Shown here: positions 1 to 10,000 of the stretch, one piece after another
Layout: every line of letters starts with the position of its first letter
Numbering within the stretch: the stretch's first letter is position 1
Assembly: GCA_002839435.1 (NCBI GenBank)
Contig: PGYA01000035.1
Span: 1 to 47,123 of the forward strand
Source: Candidatus Riflebacteria bacterium HGW-Riflebacteria-2
Lineage (GTDB): Bacteria > Muiribacteriota > Ozemobacteria > Ozemobacterales > Ozemobacteraceae
DNA: 47,123 nt
Direction: 5' to 3'
Translations under genes and position numbers: made by a program
The notes under the pieces: generated by a model
What the model was told of the DNA's origin: nothing
Seen by the model: only the letters and a program-made list of their open reading frames with translations
The model's database searches: none

Positions 1-1
1 T

Positions 2-76
2 TCTCATTCGCGTAAGCTTGTGACGAGCATGCCTGCCATCCAGCAGGCAAGCGAGGAATCGCTGGAGCGAATGAGA
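2..76. repeat. Imperfect palindromic intergenic repeat
   Basis: The outer arms at 2-11 and 67-76 are exact 10-base reverse complements (TCTCATTCGC / GCGAATGAGA). An inner hairpin has 7-base arms at 30-36 and 43-49. The nested layout looks like a dispersed palindromic element rather than a gene. The left edge of the window prevents seeing whether it belongs to the 3' end of a neighbour. Confidence 0.45.
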
Positions 77-180
77 TTCTGCCGAAAGCCCGGCATAAGG
101 GGTATACCACGGATTGAATTGTTGAACTCATATGTGACAGACCACTGGAAGAGACAGAAGAGAGATAAGAAAAAGATAGC

Positions 181-375
181 ATCGCACAGAGACGCAAAGT
201 CACGAAGAGAGTATGGAGAGCGAGAATTAGAGAAAAAAGAGAAAGCATCCGCAGATGGCGCAGATTACACAGATGAGGCGGACATTTTTTGAGGCTTTTT
301 GTAAACAGTTATATCTGTAGGGGTTCAACATGTTGAACCCCTACAGCTTCTCTCTGTGTCTTTGTGACTTCTTGC
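181..375. repeat. Composite dispersed intergenic repeat
   Basis: This non-coding block holds a CACAGAGACGCAAAGTCAC-type motif at 183-201, a CCGCAGATGGCGCAGATTAC-type motif at 249-268, a perfect palindrome at 315-346 and an inverted degenerate copy of the first motif at about 347-375. Repeats of this wording are widespread in intergenic DNA of environmental bacteria. A second, degenerate copy of the same composite lies at about 11171-11260. Short reading frames through it have no protein-like character. Confidence 0.6.
315..346. repeat. Perfect 32-base palindrome
   Basis: The 16 bases from 315 (CTGTAGGGGTTCAACA) are followed immediately by their exact reverse complement, giving a 32-base palindrome with no loop. 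It sits inside the intergenic repeat block downstream of the PLP-enzyme gene. It has no following T-run, so it is not a typical terminator. It resembles mobile palindromic (REP/MITE-like) units. Confidence 0.75.
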
Positions 376-405
376 GAGGGTGTGCTGCTTAATTTGCTAA
401 ATTTA

Positions 406-438
406 AACAGCCCCGCCGCAGAAAGCGACGGGGCTGTT
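406..438 (-). terminator. Terminator of the arcC-PLP enzyme operon
   Basis: A GC-rich hairpin with arms AACAGCCCCG at 406-415 and CGGGGCTGTT at 429-438, extended by inner GC pairs, lies 14 bases past the stop codon of the minus-strand PLP-enzyme gene. The T-run on the minus strand is short and interrupted (TAAATTT), so it may be a weak terminator or an mRNA-stabilising 3' structure. Confidence 0.6.
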
Positions 439-452
439 GGTGAGAACTTCGA

Positions 453-1943
453 TCAGAGGGCCTTGAGCAGGCCGGTTTTTTCGTTGAATTCGACGATCAG
501 TTCGTCCCAGTGTTTTACGATTTCTTCGCTGAAGACGTCTTCCCAGAATTCGAGATCCCACAGGTTGTTGAGATCTTCGACATCGCGCATCTGCTGCTCT
601 ACCCAGGTGTAATACTTGAAGTGATGCAGGCGCTTGCGGTCGTGATAGGTGAGTTCCATCATGTTCTGGCTGCCTTCGCCGAGCATATAACGTTCAAAGT
701 CGGCAAGAGCACGCGAAGTGTCGAGTTTGCCGTGCGCGGCGGCCAGTTCTACCAGGCGAGACTGATACAGCTCAGCTGAGTCGGTCAGACAGGTTAGCAG
801 AATGTCGTTTTCATCAAGATCGTAGAATTTTGCGGTTTTGACGGCAGAGAGCACGTTGCTTATGCAGCTGATGCCCATCAGAGACAGTTTGTCAACGATT
901 TCGGCGCTTACGCCGGCATCCTTGAGCATTTCCTGGCCGGCGGGTGTATTGAATACTCTGAACAGGCGCATGCAGTTTTCATCATCAACAGCAACGACAG
1001 TGTCGGTATTGCGGGTATTATGAATCCAGGGAACATGCTTGTCGCCGATGCCTTCGATACGATGTCCGCCGAAACCGCAGTTGAGAAGGGTGGGGCACTG
1101 CAGGGCTTCCGAGGCGACTATGCGTGCATGCGGATGCGCATGTTTGATACGGTCGCCGGCGGCGATGGTGCCGGCCGAACCGGTTGCGCTGACCCAGCCT
1201 GCCAGTCGGCTGCGCGGGCCTTTGATTTTTTCATAAACTTCGAGAGCTGAATTGCCGGTGAGGTGATAATGCCATATCGAATTGCCGAATTCTTCGAACT
1301 GGTTGAAAATTACGATGTTTTCGCCGCGTTCTTTGCGCAGTTCCCAGCATTTATCGTAGATTTCTTTAACGTTCGATTCACAGCCGGGGGTCGCAAAAAT
1401 CTCGCTGGTGCCGATTTCCTTCAACCAGTTGAAGCGCTCAGGGCTCATATCCTGTGGAAGAATGGCGATCGCCGGCGAGGCGAGCAGTGCGCAGTCGTAA
1501 GCGCCGCCGCGGCAGTAGTTGCCCGTGCTCGGCCAGACAGCTTTCTGGCGGGTCGGGTCGAATTCACCGCTGACCAGTTTTGGAACCAGACAACCGAATG
1601 CGGCCCCAACCTTGTGGGCGCCGGTCGGAAAATACTTGCCGACGAGGCCGACGATGCGGGCTTTGACGCCAGTCAACGAACTCGGCAGTTCGACATAGTT
1701 GACGCCGCCATAGAGGCCGGTTTTGATGTCGTTTTTCCAGGTGATGCGGAACAGGTTGCGCGGATCGACATCCCAAAGGCCGAGTGGCTGAATCTGCTTT
1801 TTAACCTTTTCCGGAATCAGTTCGGGGTTCTTCTGCTGGGCGAAGGTCGGAATTATGATGTTGCGCTCTTTGGCGCGCTGAACTGTGCTTTTCAGCACTT
1901 CTTCGTTAACTTTGAGCATGAACTGTTTCAAATACTTTGGCAC
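453..1943 (-). CDS. PLP-dependent fold-type II enzyme (TrpB/cysteine synthase-like), purine/selenium-linked cluster
   Basis: A 496-residue soluble enzyme of the tryptophan-synthase-beta superfamily. The probable PLP lysine is K111 in PTGAHKVGAAFG, matching the GAHK motif of TrpB. A phosphate-binding glycine loop (SATGSAGTIAAG) lies near residue 250. It is longer than YgeX (diaminopropionate ammonia-lyase, about 400) and lacks YgeX-like sequence around the lysine, so I do not call it ygeX. The C-terminal 100 residues (LTYHDRKRLHHFKYYTWVEQ) are an extension beyond the usual fold. The start is GTG, 7 bases after AAGGAG. It lies 15 bases downstream of carbamate kinase, so the two are one operon. 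By context it probably performs a beta-elimination or ammonia-releasing step on an amino-acid intermediate of purine breakdown. The substrate is unknown. Confidence 0.8.
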   Translation of the reverse strand: MPKYLKQFMLKVNEEVLKSTVQRAKERNIIIPTFAQQKNPELIPEKVKKQIQPLGLWDVDPRNLFRITWKNDIKTGLYGGVNYVELPSSLTGVKARIVGLVGKYFPTGAHKVGAAFGCLVPKLVSGEFDPTRQKAVWPSTGNYCRGGAYDCALLASPAIAILPQDMSPERFNWLKEIGTSEIFATPGCESNVKEIYDKCWELRKERGENIVIFNQFEEFGNSIWHYHLTGNSALEVYEKIKGPRSRLAGWVSATGSAGTIAAGDRIKHAHPHARIVASEALQCPTLLNCGFGGHRIEGIGDKHVPWIHNTRNTDTVVAVDDENCMRLFRVFNTPAGQEMLKDAGVSAEIVDKLSLMGISCISNVLSAVKTAKFYDLDENDILLTCLTDSAELYQSRLVELAAAHGKLDTSRALADFERYMLGEGSQNMMELTYHDRKRLHHFKYYTWVEQQMRDVEDLNNLWDLEFWEDVFSEEIVKHWDELIVEFNEKTGLLKAL

Positions 1944-1958
1944 GATATGGCTCCTTGC

Positions 1959-2909
1959 TTATGGAAATACGTGAGTTCCGGCTTCGCCTTTGACGGCTCT
2001 TGCGAGATTCTCGGGATTAGTAATGATGGCGTGTTTGCCGCCAGCTTTAATGAACTTGATTATCGCTTCGCACTTGGGAAGCATCGAACCCGGCTTGAAA
2101 TGACCTTCGGCGCAATATTTTTCGAGTTCGGCGACGGTCACCTTGTCGAGCGGTTTCTGGTCGGGTTTGCCAAAATTGAGGCAGGCTTTTTCGACGGCGG
2201 TTGATACGATGAATGTGTCGGCCTTGATGTTCGAGGCCAGCAGCGCCGAGGCAAAGTCCTTGTCGATAACCGCGGCAGTGCCCTTGAGCATGCCGTTTTC
2301 ATCGCGGATAACCGGAATACCGCCGCCACCAACTGCGACAACGCAGAAGTCTTTTTCAGCGAGGGCGGTGATTGCATTTTCTTCGATTATCTCGAGCGGC
2401 AGCGGTGAGGCTACAACCCGACGCCAGCCGCGGCCGGCATCTTCCACCATTTCCCAGCCGTCTTTGGCGATGCGGTCTTTGGCTTCGGCTTCAGTGTAGA
2501 ACTGGCCGATCGGCTTGGTCGGTTTCTTGAACGAAGGGTCATTCTTATCGACGAGAACCTGGGTGACAACAGTTACTACCGGCTTTTTGATGCCACGTTT
2601 TTTGAATTCGTTGCCGAGTGCCATCTGAAAATTGTAACCAATGGCGCCCTGGGTGTCGGCACCGCAAGAATCGAGCGGAACCGGGTGTATCTGGCTGCGG
2701 GCAATCTCGCTGCGCAGAAGGATGAATCCGACCTGAGGGCCGTTGCCGTGCGTTATGACCACGTTATAGCCGGCTTCGATCATGTCGGCGATGTGAACCA
2801 TGGTTTTGGCTGCTGCATTATATTGATCCGGGACAGACTGATGCTTGCCATCGAGAATCAGCGAATTGCCGCCTACTGCTACTACTGCGAGTTTTCCTTG
2901 AGTTGCCAT
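1959..2909 (-). CDS. arcC: Carbamate kinase
   Basis: A 316-residue carbamate kinase of the amino-acid kinase family, catalysing carbamoyl phosphate + ADP to ATP + carbamate (then CO2 and ammonia). Family motifs are the N-terminal VVAVGGNSL, THGNGPQVG at residues 53-61 and the GGGGIP loop in the C-terminal half. Length is typical for the family. The ATG start follows GGAGGA with a 6-base gap. It is the first gene of a two-gene operon with the PLP enzyme, whose Shine-Dalgarno sequence lies in the 15-base junction. No arginine deiminase genes are near. Together with ygeW in the window, this suggests that it harvests carbamoyl phosphate made by that carbamoyltransferase, as proposed for E. coli YqeA. 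Confidence 0.93.
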   Translation of the reverse strand: MATQGKLAVVAVGGNSLILDGKHQSVPDQYNAAAKTMVHIADMIEAGYNVVITHGNGPQVGFILLRSEIARSQIHPVPLDSCGADTQGAIGYNFQMALGNEFKKRGIKKPVVTVVTQVLVDKNDPSFKKPTKPIGQFYTEAEAKDRIAKDGWEMVEDAGRGWRRVVASPLPLEIIEENAITALAEKDFCVVAVGGGGIPVIRDENGMLKGTAAVIDKDFASALLASNIKADTFIVSTAVEKACLNFGKPDQKPLDKVTVAELEKYCAEGHFKPGSMLPKCEAIIKFIKAGGKHAIITNPENLARAVKGEAGTHVFP

Positions 2910-3027
2910 TCATCTTCCTCCGTCAGTGTTCTGACTGTGTCGAAAATATTGCGTATAACAGGGCGCCTTAAGCCCCTGCCCGTGAACTTTGGTTACTTCT
3001 TTCCCTGCATTAGTATTTATGGCTGCA

Positions 3028-3055
3028 ATTATACCCATTTTATTGCAAATTTCAA
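3028..3055 (-). promoter_or_regulatory. Predicted promoter of arcC operon
   Basis: On the minus strand, TTGAAA (3055-3050) and TATAAT (3033-3028) are separated by 16 bases. The implied start near 3021 gives a leader of about 110 bases before arcC. This is a sigma-70-type match read by eye only. Confidence 0.5.
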
Positions 3056-3072
3056 AGCTAATTTGCTCGTGC

Positions 3073-3183
3073 CGGTAAAACACTGCCCTCCTGCCGACAG
3101 GATGTGCCTTTTACCGATTCGCACAGAATAGAATCATTGTGTTGGCATAAAAGGCCGACGTAAAAAATTTCACAATTTTACGT
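3073..3183. repeat. Two inverted repeats in the arcC / TPR-protein divergent region
   Basis: Within the 387-base divergent region 2910-3296, an 8-base inverted repeat CGGTAAAA / TTTTACCG lies at 3073-3080 and 3109-3116, with a smaller TCCTG/CAGGA hairpin inside. A second, ACGTAAAA / TTTTACGT, lies at 3158-3165 and 3176-3183. They could be hairpins or operator-like sites. Nothing else is evident in this gap except the arcC promoter. Confidence 0.35.
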
Positions 3184-3296
3184 GCCTGGCGCAAAGTTTT
3201 TTCTGCATTATTGTATTTGGTGCTGGCAGGGTGCTGTGGTAAAATTTGGATGTGTTCACAGACCTGAATACAGTGATATATAATTGAGAGAATTTA

Positions 3297-4061
3297 ATGA
3301 GGCCAGATAAACCAAAGATCCGAGCGCCCAAAATAGCTCTGCAGCAGGAGATCAGGGAAAAACAGCAGGACGCACCAGATGCTGTCATGCCTGTCAGGCC
3401 TGCCGACCGTATAAAACCCGAAGGCAGCACCAGAATCGGCGTCGGCGATATAGCTACCAGCCTTTTTTCGCAGCAGTTTCTGGTGACGCTGGCAATACTT
3501 GCTGCAATCGTCGCAATAGTTCTGCTCGTTAATTATCTGCCCGGCTGGCTGGAAGCCCGCAACCGTCCGCATCATTCAACCGCTGTGCCGTTCGAACTGC
3601 CGCCAGAAATCGAAAACCAGCGTGTGCCGGTGAGTGGCAACCCGCCGCCATACAATGTTGCGGCGGAAGCCTGCTATATCGAGGGTAACAAGCTTATGGC
3701 TGCCGGTTTTACGCACCGGGCTGAAAAAATGTTCAGGCAGGCAACCGAGCACAGCCCCGACAATCAGAAATACTGGGATGCCTGGCAGGCATTGCGGCGC
3801 GAAGGTGATTTTGTCGCCTTAAAGCGCCAGATGGAAGCCCTGCTCGAAGCCGGCCGCGCCAACGAAGCCTGGGAAGCCTACGTTAACGGCGTTAAACGCG
3901 ACCGTCGCTTTTTTCATCGCTATACGCCAGATTTCGCTGAACGCTTGGTGCAGGTCGGGCACCTTGCCTCGGCCGCTTCGATTCTGATGACCTTCAACGA
4001 GCTTCATCCCGTCAACGCCAATGCCAAGCCTTTGCTCGAAAAGATTCGCAGTATTCCCTGA
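3297..4061 (+). CDS. Single-pass membrane protein with TPR-like C-terminal region
   Basis: A 254-residue protein of unknown function. The first 55 residues are charged and proline-rich, with no signal peptide. A hydrophobic segment at about 61-79 (FLVTLAILAAIVAIVLLVN) should be a single transmembrane anchor. From about residue 120 the sequence is helical and TPR-like (AEACYIEGNKLMAAGFTHRA, then MFRQATEHSPDNQKYWDAW), so a TPR pair probably sits outside the membrane. The Shine-Dalgarno sequence is weak. It is divergent from arcC and convergent with the giant secreted protein, with only 3 bases between the two stop codons. It may be a scaffold or assembly factor; I do not recognise a named family. 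Confidence 0.75.
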   Translation: MRPDKPKIRAPKIALQQEIREKQQDAPDAVMPVRPADRIKPEGSTRIGVGDIATSLFSQQFLVTLAILAAIVAIVLLVNYLPGWLEARNRPHHSTAVPFELPPEIENQRVPVSGNPPPYNVAAEACYIEGNKLMAAGFTHRAEKMFRQATEHSPDNQKYWDAWQALRREGDFVALKRQMEALLEAGRANEAWEAYVNGVKRDRRFFHRYTPDFAERLVQVGHLASAASILMTFNELHPVNANAKPLLEKIRSIP

Positions 4062-4064
4062 AGC

Positions 4065-7000
4065 TTACCATTCCGAATAGTGCGCCTTGCCTTCAAGGTC
4101 GGTTCGATTGTTGGGCGAGTATATCTTGGAACCTTCTCCATATGCGGTTGGCCGGTTGCGGCCATTGGCCTTTTCAAGCTGCACACCGTCGAACCAGACA
4201 TTAGTTCCGACGTTGCTGGAACTGTTACTGAGTATCAGATAGGTACTCTCGGTCAGCGCATCCAGTGTGCCGTTGAAGTTAAGATACAACCTGTACCAGG
4301 TTTTGTTGCCGGCTCTGATGCGGCCGGCAATACCGCCGACACCGGCCGGGTCGAGATTACCGTTCTGATCTATGGTGACATAGTCCATTGGCACAGAAGG
4401 TGTGTCGTCATTTTTGTCCTGCCGGAACCCGATGGTTGCCGAAGCCGGAACGAAGTCCTCGAATCCAACGTAAACCGAGAAGATAAAGTCATCACCGGCA
4501 CTGAAGGTCTCAGTCGCAATGCTTTGAAAGACCGTTCCAGCTTCAAGGTTTTTTGGTCCGGTCTGGGCAACGACCAGAACAGCCGGAGCGATATTCGCTG
4601 ATGCTGCCGGGTAAACTGTGCTGTCTAGCGTTTGCACGCCAGTGTATGTTCCGGTAGCCTGAGCAGGGCCGGCCTCAAACGTGATGCTGGCGATATATGT
4701 CGCGCCCGGCGCCAATGCTGGCAGCGGAACCGGCGAGAACGTCGGCACCATGGTGCCGCCATCGCTTCCGATCATTGTTGCCATCGGCGCTCCCCAGCTC
4801 AGGTCGCTGAGTGTGACGTTGCCGGTGTTCTGATAGGTAACATTTACAGCAACTTTCTGCCCAAGCGATACAGTCATCGGAAAAGCAGTATCAACAGCAG
4901 TAATCACCAAGCTCGGACTTGTTGCCACAGTAAGCGTCAGCAGAAAGGTGTCTGACGCTTCCCTGCTTATATCCTGCACGCCAATAGGCGCGAGGTCATC
5001 GTCATAGACGCTTTGAACGCCAGTATATATCCCTGGGGGAGTGTAGACAGGAATTACTACATTGGCAGTACAGTTAAGAGTTCCTCCTGCAACAACAGCT
5101 CCGGGTGGCCCGATGGTTGGTGTCAGCGTGGCGGTTCCATTGCCGATATCCTTGGCGATCCAGGTGATGCGGTTTGCGTTTACATCACCGCTATTGCTGA
5201 GAATAAAATTTGTCGTTGCGGTTGTGGCATGAGCATGACTGCCCATATTGACGTCGTTTACACTGATTTGCTTGTTGCCAACCGATACCCTTGCAGAGAA
5301 TGTTGCTGTGACTTCGCCGTCAGTATAAGAACCGGCCGGAGCGTCAGAATCAACGTAGACTTTTTGAGTTCCAATATAGGTTACGGTTGATTTCCCGGCC
5401 GGGATGGTAATTGTTGCAACTGCTGGCACTGAGCTGCTAACAGGCAGGTCAGTGGCAAAAGGAACCGGACCGAACTCAAGATAAACGGCATCAATAGGAA
5501 ACGGCCCTGGCGATAATGGCGATAGCCAGCTGGCAACAGCCCGAAGTTCAGTTGCTGTAATAGCTTGATTTCCAAGGTTTACAATACTGAAGTTAACCGA
5601 AGCTGAGCGTTCTGGAGCGACGTAGCCAAACTCAAGAGTCGTAGGGATGACGCCAATAATAGTTTTGGAAATTACGCGCAGCTCCAGCGAAGCTGTATCA
5701 GAGGCTTCCGCTGATTCTATAGCGTTATTGTAATTAGTGTCATTCCATACGGTCATCGTTGCGTTATAAGTTCCAACAGGTGTGCCTGGCGGAACCATTA
5801 CCTGCCATGTGCCGTTGAAGGTTTTGTTCGCGATCATGAAGTCAAATGTATTGGGCGTGAAAATAGAAGCAGAAGCTGGTATCGATGTGGGGCCAGTAAA
5901 GACTGTAGATGTTGCGACCGGATGAACTAGCATGAGTGTGCCGATGTTTTTGATCTCGAAAGTTGCCGCTGCTGACAGTAAGGATGGTGCGGCGTCTTCT
6001 ATCAGCAAAGAAGCTTCAGTAATATCGACATACTTGGTTCCGACCTGGCAACTTACTTTAAAGGGTGCCATCGGGTCAGAGGCAACACCAATGTAATCAA
6101 GCAGCCAGGCGTATTCTCCAGTATACTCACCATGAGCTTGATCTGATGGTACCGTCAGTGTCATCGTCGCATTGAATATGGTATTGAACGGTTCGCTAAA
6201 AAAGGGAATCGGTTCAAAATCGTAAGTACTCGAAGCCATTGTGTCTGAACCGGAAATGAGATCAACTTTTTGCCAGGTCAAAAAGTCGAGTACGAGGTTA
6301 CCGGTATTTTTGGCACTGAATGGTGCGAGACCCGTTTCTGTAGGTGACAGCGGTCCAGCATCAGCCACCGGCGAAAGGATGCGTAGCCCTCGGTATTCAT
6401 TTACGAATACCATAAATGTGAGAGTAGCCGGAGCCTCGTTGTCATCACCTATATAAGTCCCGTCTCCATCTTCGTCTTCAAATATAATCAGTTCTCCAGT
6501 ATATGTTCCGATTGCGGTACCGGCTTGTATGTACATGTTGGCATAAGCAGTCTCAGTAGCGTTCACCGTGATGGAGGCCGGAAAAGTCAGCGCAATTTCG
6601 TCAGCTGGTATATAGTAGGCCGGCTGGTCTATATTGTAAAGATTGGCGGAGACGTAGCTGAGGCGATCTAGAGTTCTGTCACCGATATTGGTAATATCAA
6701 AAGACATTTCCGGCAGGGCAAAAGTTGGGGTGCCGTTGCCAAAGTCAATTATCGCAGGCGTAAAATGCATAAGCTGAGTGCCGATGCCGATTTCTACCTG
6801 GAAAGTCGCGCTTGCTTCCCCGCTATCAATATTATCATCATCGTTTATGTCGTCCCATGCGGTGAAAGCTATTGTATAGTCGCCATCAACCGAACCAACG
6901 TTAACGTAGGCAGAAATCGAAGCGATTCGCGTAGCGTCGGTCGCCAGACTGCCTGAGCCGTCAAGGTTATAATACATGGTGAAGGTCGTAGCCATATCTT

Positions 7001-10000
7001 TTTGAATCTTCAGATTGGTTAGTTCTAGATTGCCTCCGTTAAAGATTGTAACTGTCTGCGTTGATACGTAGTTGCCAACTTTCCAGTCACCAAGATCGAT
7101 TGTGTCAGGTTGAAAATAAATTATCCGGCATGAACTTGCCGTGACAGTAGAGCTGAATTGTGCTGCCGGTTCTCCAGCATCGAGTACGCCATTATATGGC
7201 AGCATATCCTCGAAAACCGTTATAGTAGCGATATAACTACCAGCCGGCTGATTGTACGGCATATCCATCACAGCATATGTAGATGTATTAGAAGGGGCTG
7301 TAGCTAAAACGGCAAACGGCGACAGAGGATAAATTGTGAGATTGTTCGGGTGAATTGTGTCAAAGAGGGATGACTCGTAGAAGCCTTTATACCAGCAGGT
7401 TCGCACGAGATCTGTCGAGCCGGTGTTGTTGACTCTGCTATTACCGATCGTTCTACTTTCGCCACACAGCATGTTCCCGAAATCAAGAGACGCCGAAGCG
7501 TATTCAAGATCACGAAAGCGTATGGTCAGAATATTAGATATCACCGTTGCAGAAGTCGCATATCCGGAATCCAGTGTTGGCAGGTTGGCATCGTTGCCGG
7601 TGGCCGTCGCTATCATCTGGTAGGTGCCTGCCAGGCCTGAATGCTCGGTCGATCTGAAGGTCCAGGTAAAGGTCGCCGCTGTTCCGGTTGGCAGACTTGC
7701 TGAAGCCGGTTCTGGTCCTGTAAGCATGGTCAGTTCACCGGTGCTTCCGGTATATTCAAGCGGTAGCGAAGGAATTATGTTCTCAATAGTGGAGCCGCTT
7801 GCGACATTATTAGCAATAGTTAACTCAAGGGTGACTTCGTCGTTGAGTTTGATGTCGTCTGGAACAAAATTAATACTGGCGGTAATACTGCCCGGATTGT
7901 GCACTTCGAAAAATTGTCTGCCCTGCACTACGTCTATATTGTTGGATTTTCCTGTTATGGTGTAGATTTCAGTCTTCCATGAGCCGGCAATAGCCGGCAG
8001 GGTGTAGTTCGTTATGCATAGCCCGGTGGCACCAGAATCAATTGAACCGGCGTTAGGATCGGAGCTCAGTGCGGTTTGCGCTGACGGAATATAGATGATT
8101 CGGTGAAGTGTGTTGGGAGTTATACCGGTATATTTGGCATAGACTTTCTGGCCGACGTTAAAGGTATATTGTTCCGGTGAAAAGGTATCGTTTGCTGAAC
8201 AATAGCCGGTGACTGTGTTAATTGTCCATGAATCGCTTAAGGGTGTGCTGTGGACAATTACCGGATCTGTGGCAAGCCAGTTTGCATCTACTGCAGTAAA
8301 TGATGCGGTTATTGTGACAGCTCCGCCGGCAGAATCGCTGGCTATCGCTACCAGGAACCGCAATGTAGTCGGAGTATTGGCAGTTAGAAGATAGTCTAGT
8401 TCTGGCGATTCCAGTGTCTGGAAATGTGTGCCGGCAGAAAAATTAAGCTGTGCGCTTTGTATCAGGGCCGAAGCTGATCCATTATTGATTACGCCAACCT
8501 CAACGACAAGGTTCTGTTGGTTGAGATAAACCAGGTTTTCAGCAGCATTTACCGAAGTAATGCTGAGAACTGGTGGGTCCTGGATGATACACATATTACT
8601 TGTAATGCTTGCGGTGGTGAGGTTTCGCAGGTCATTTGAGTCGATTCCATATGCTTTTCCTTCAACAGTGAATGAACCAATTGTGCTTGCAGTGAAATTC
8701 CAGGTTTTATCGGTCATACTGTAAGGATCTACTGTTGAGAGATATGGTGTCGGTCCGCTGATGTATGTTGCAGTGCCGCTATTGACTGGGTTATAAATCA
8801 ATGCAGCAGCTGAGGCCGTGTCTATGCGGCTGCCACCTGTGTTAACAAAAGTCATCGTCGCCACAAATTGCTGGTTCTTGGTTACGAAATCGGGCAAATC
8901 GATTGTCGCTGAAAGACTGGCCGGATCGACAACTTCGAAATAGGTTTCACATAAAGGTATTTCGTTGGTCACACGCGAGACTATGACCCGCCACTTTCCA
9001 AGGAATGCAGGATCACTACTTAGAGTTATGCTGCCATAAAGTTCACCGCTAAGGTCGGTGGCGGCCATCTGGGCAATCTGGGAACCTGTCGGTGGATACC
9101 AACGTAGCCTGAAGTCCTTATCTGGCTGCAGGTTAAGGCCCTTGGTATATACGGCAAAATTGCCGAGGTTGAAGCTGCCTGATTCGAGAACGTAAGCCGG
9201 AAACTGAGCCGGGCCGCGGTAGGTTTTGAGTATGCCGGAGCGGATTGTCCAGCTTGGTGGACTCGGATCGCCCGTATTGAAGATGAATGGATTGTAGGTG
9301 TTTCCATCGACATAACTCATACTGGCATTTAGCGTTGCTGTGCCAGTTGCTGAGTATGGTGATATATCGATATCATATCTGATGGTTTTAGTCTGACCTG
9401 TGTAAATGACTTCTGAATAAGGGTTTTCAACTCCATAGGGTCGCTGATTAAGGTAGGTGCCAAGGCTGAAATACAGCTCTGTATTATTCCAGAGATCCCA
9501 TACGGCGGCAGCCTCGCCATCGTTGCGGACGGTTATATAAATCTCGGCGCCGGTCTGGTCAAGATAAACGGTTGAAGATGCCTGAATGTCTAGCAGCTTA
9601 AGATTGGGTGGTTCCTGAATCAGCCAGGAAGCTTTAACATCAGAGCTATCGTCTGAAATATCGGCAAGAGTCTGGGTGTTGGAACCGGTTACGCTGGCAT
9701 CGATATAGTCGATCCCTGAATCACTTCCAGTAGCAACGGCTACCAAAAAGGTAATTATTTCTGTCTGGCCGCCAGCAAGAGATATTGGAGGCGCAGGGGA
9801 TGGTGGGCTTACAGTGTAGATTCCGTATGTCGGGGTGTCGAAAAGTAGCTCTATTGTGTTTAATGAAGCCGTTGTTAAGCCGGGATTAGTGACATAGACC
9901 TTTATCGGGAGGCCGTTCTGCCCCTTGGTAACGTTCATCGTTGTAGTTTCAACCTTGGTAATCTGCAGCCGTGCACTACGATAGTCAGCTGTGACCGATA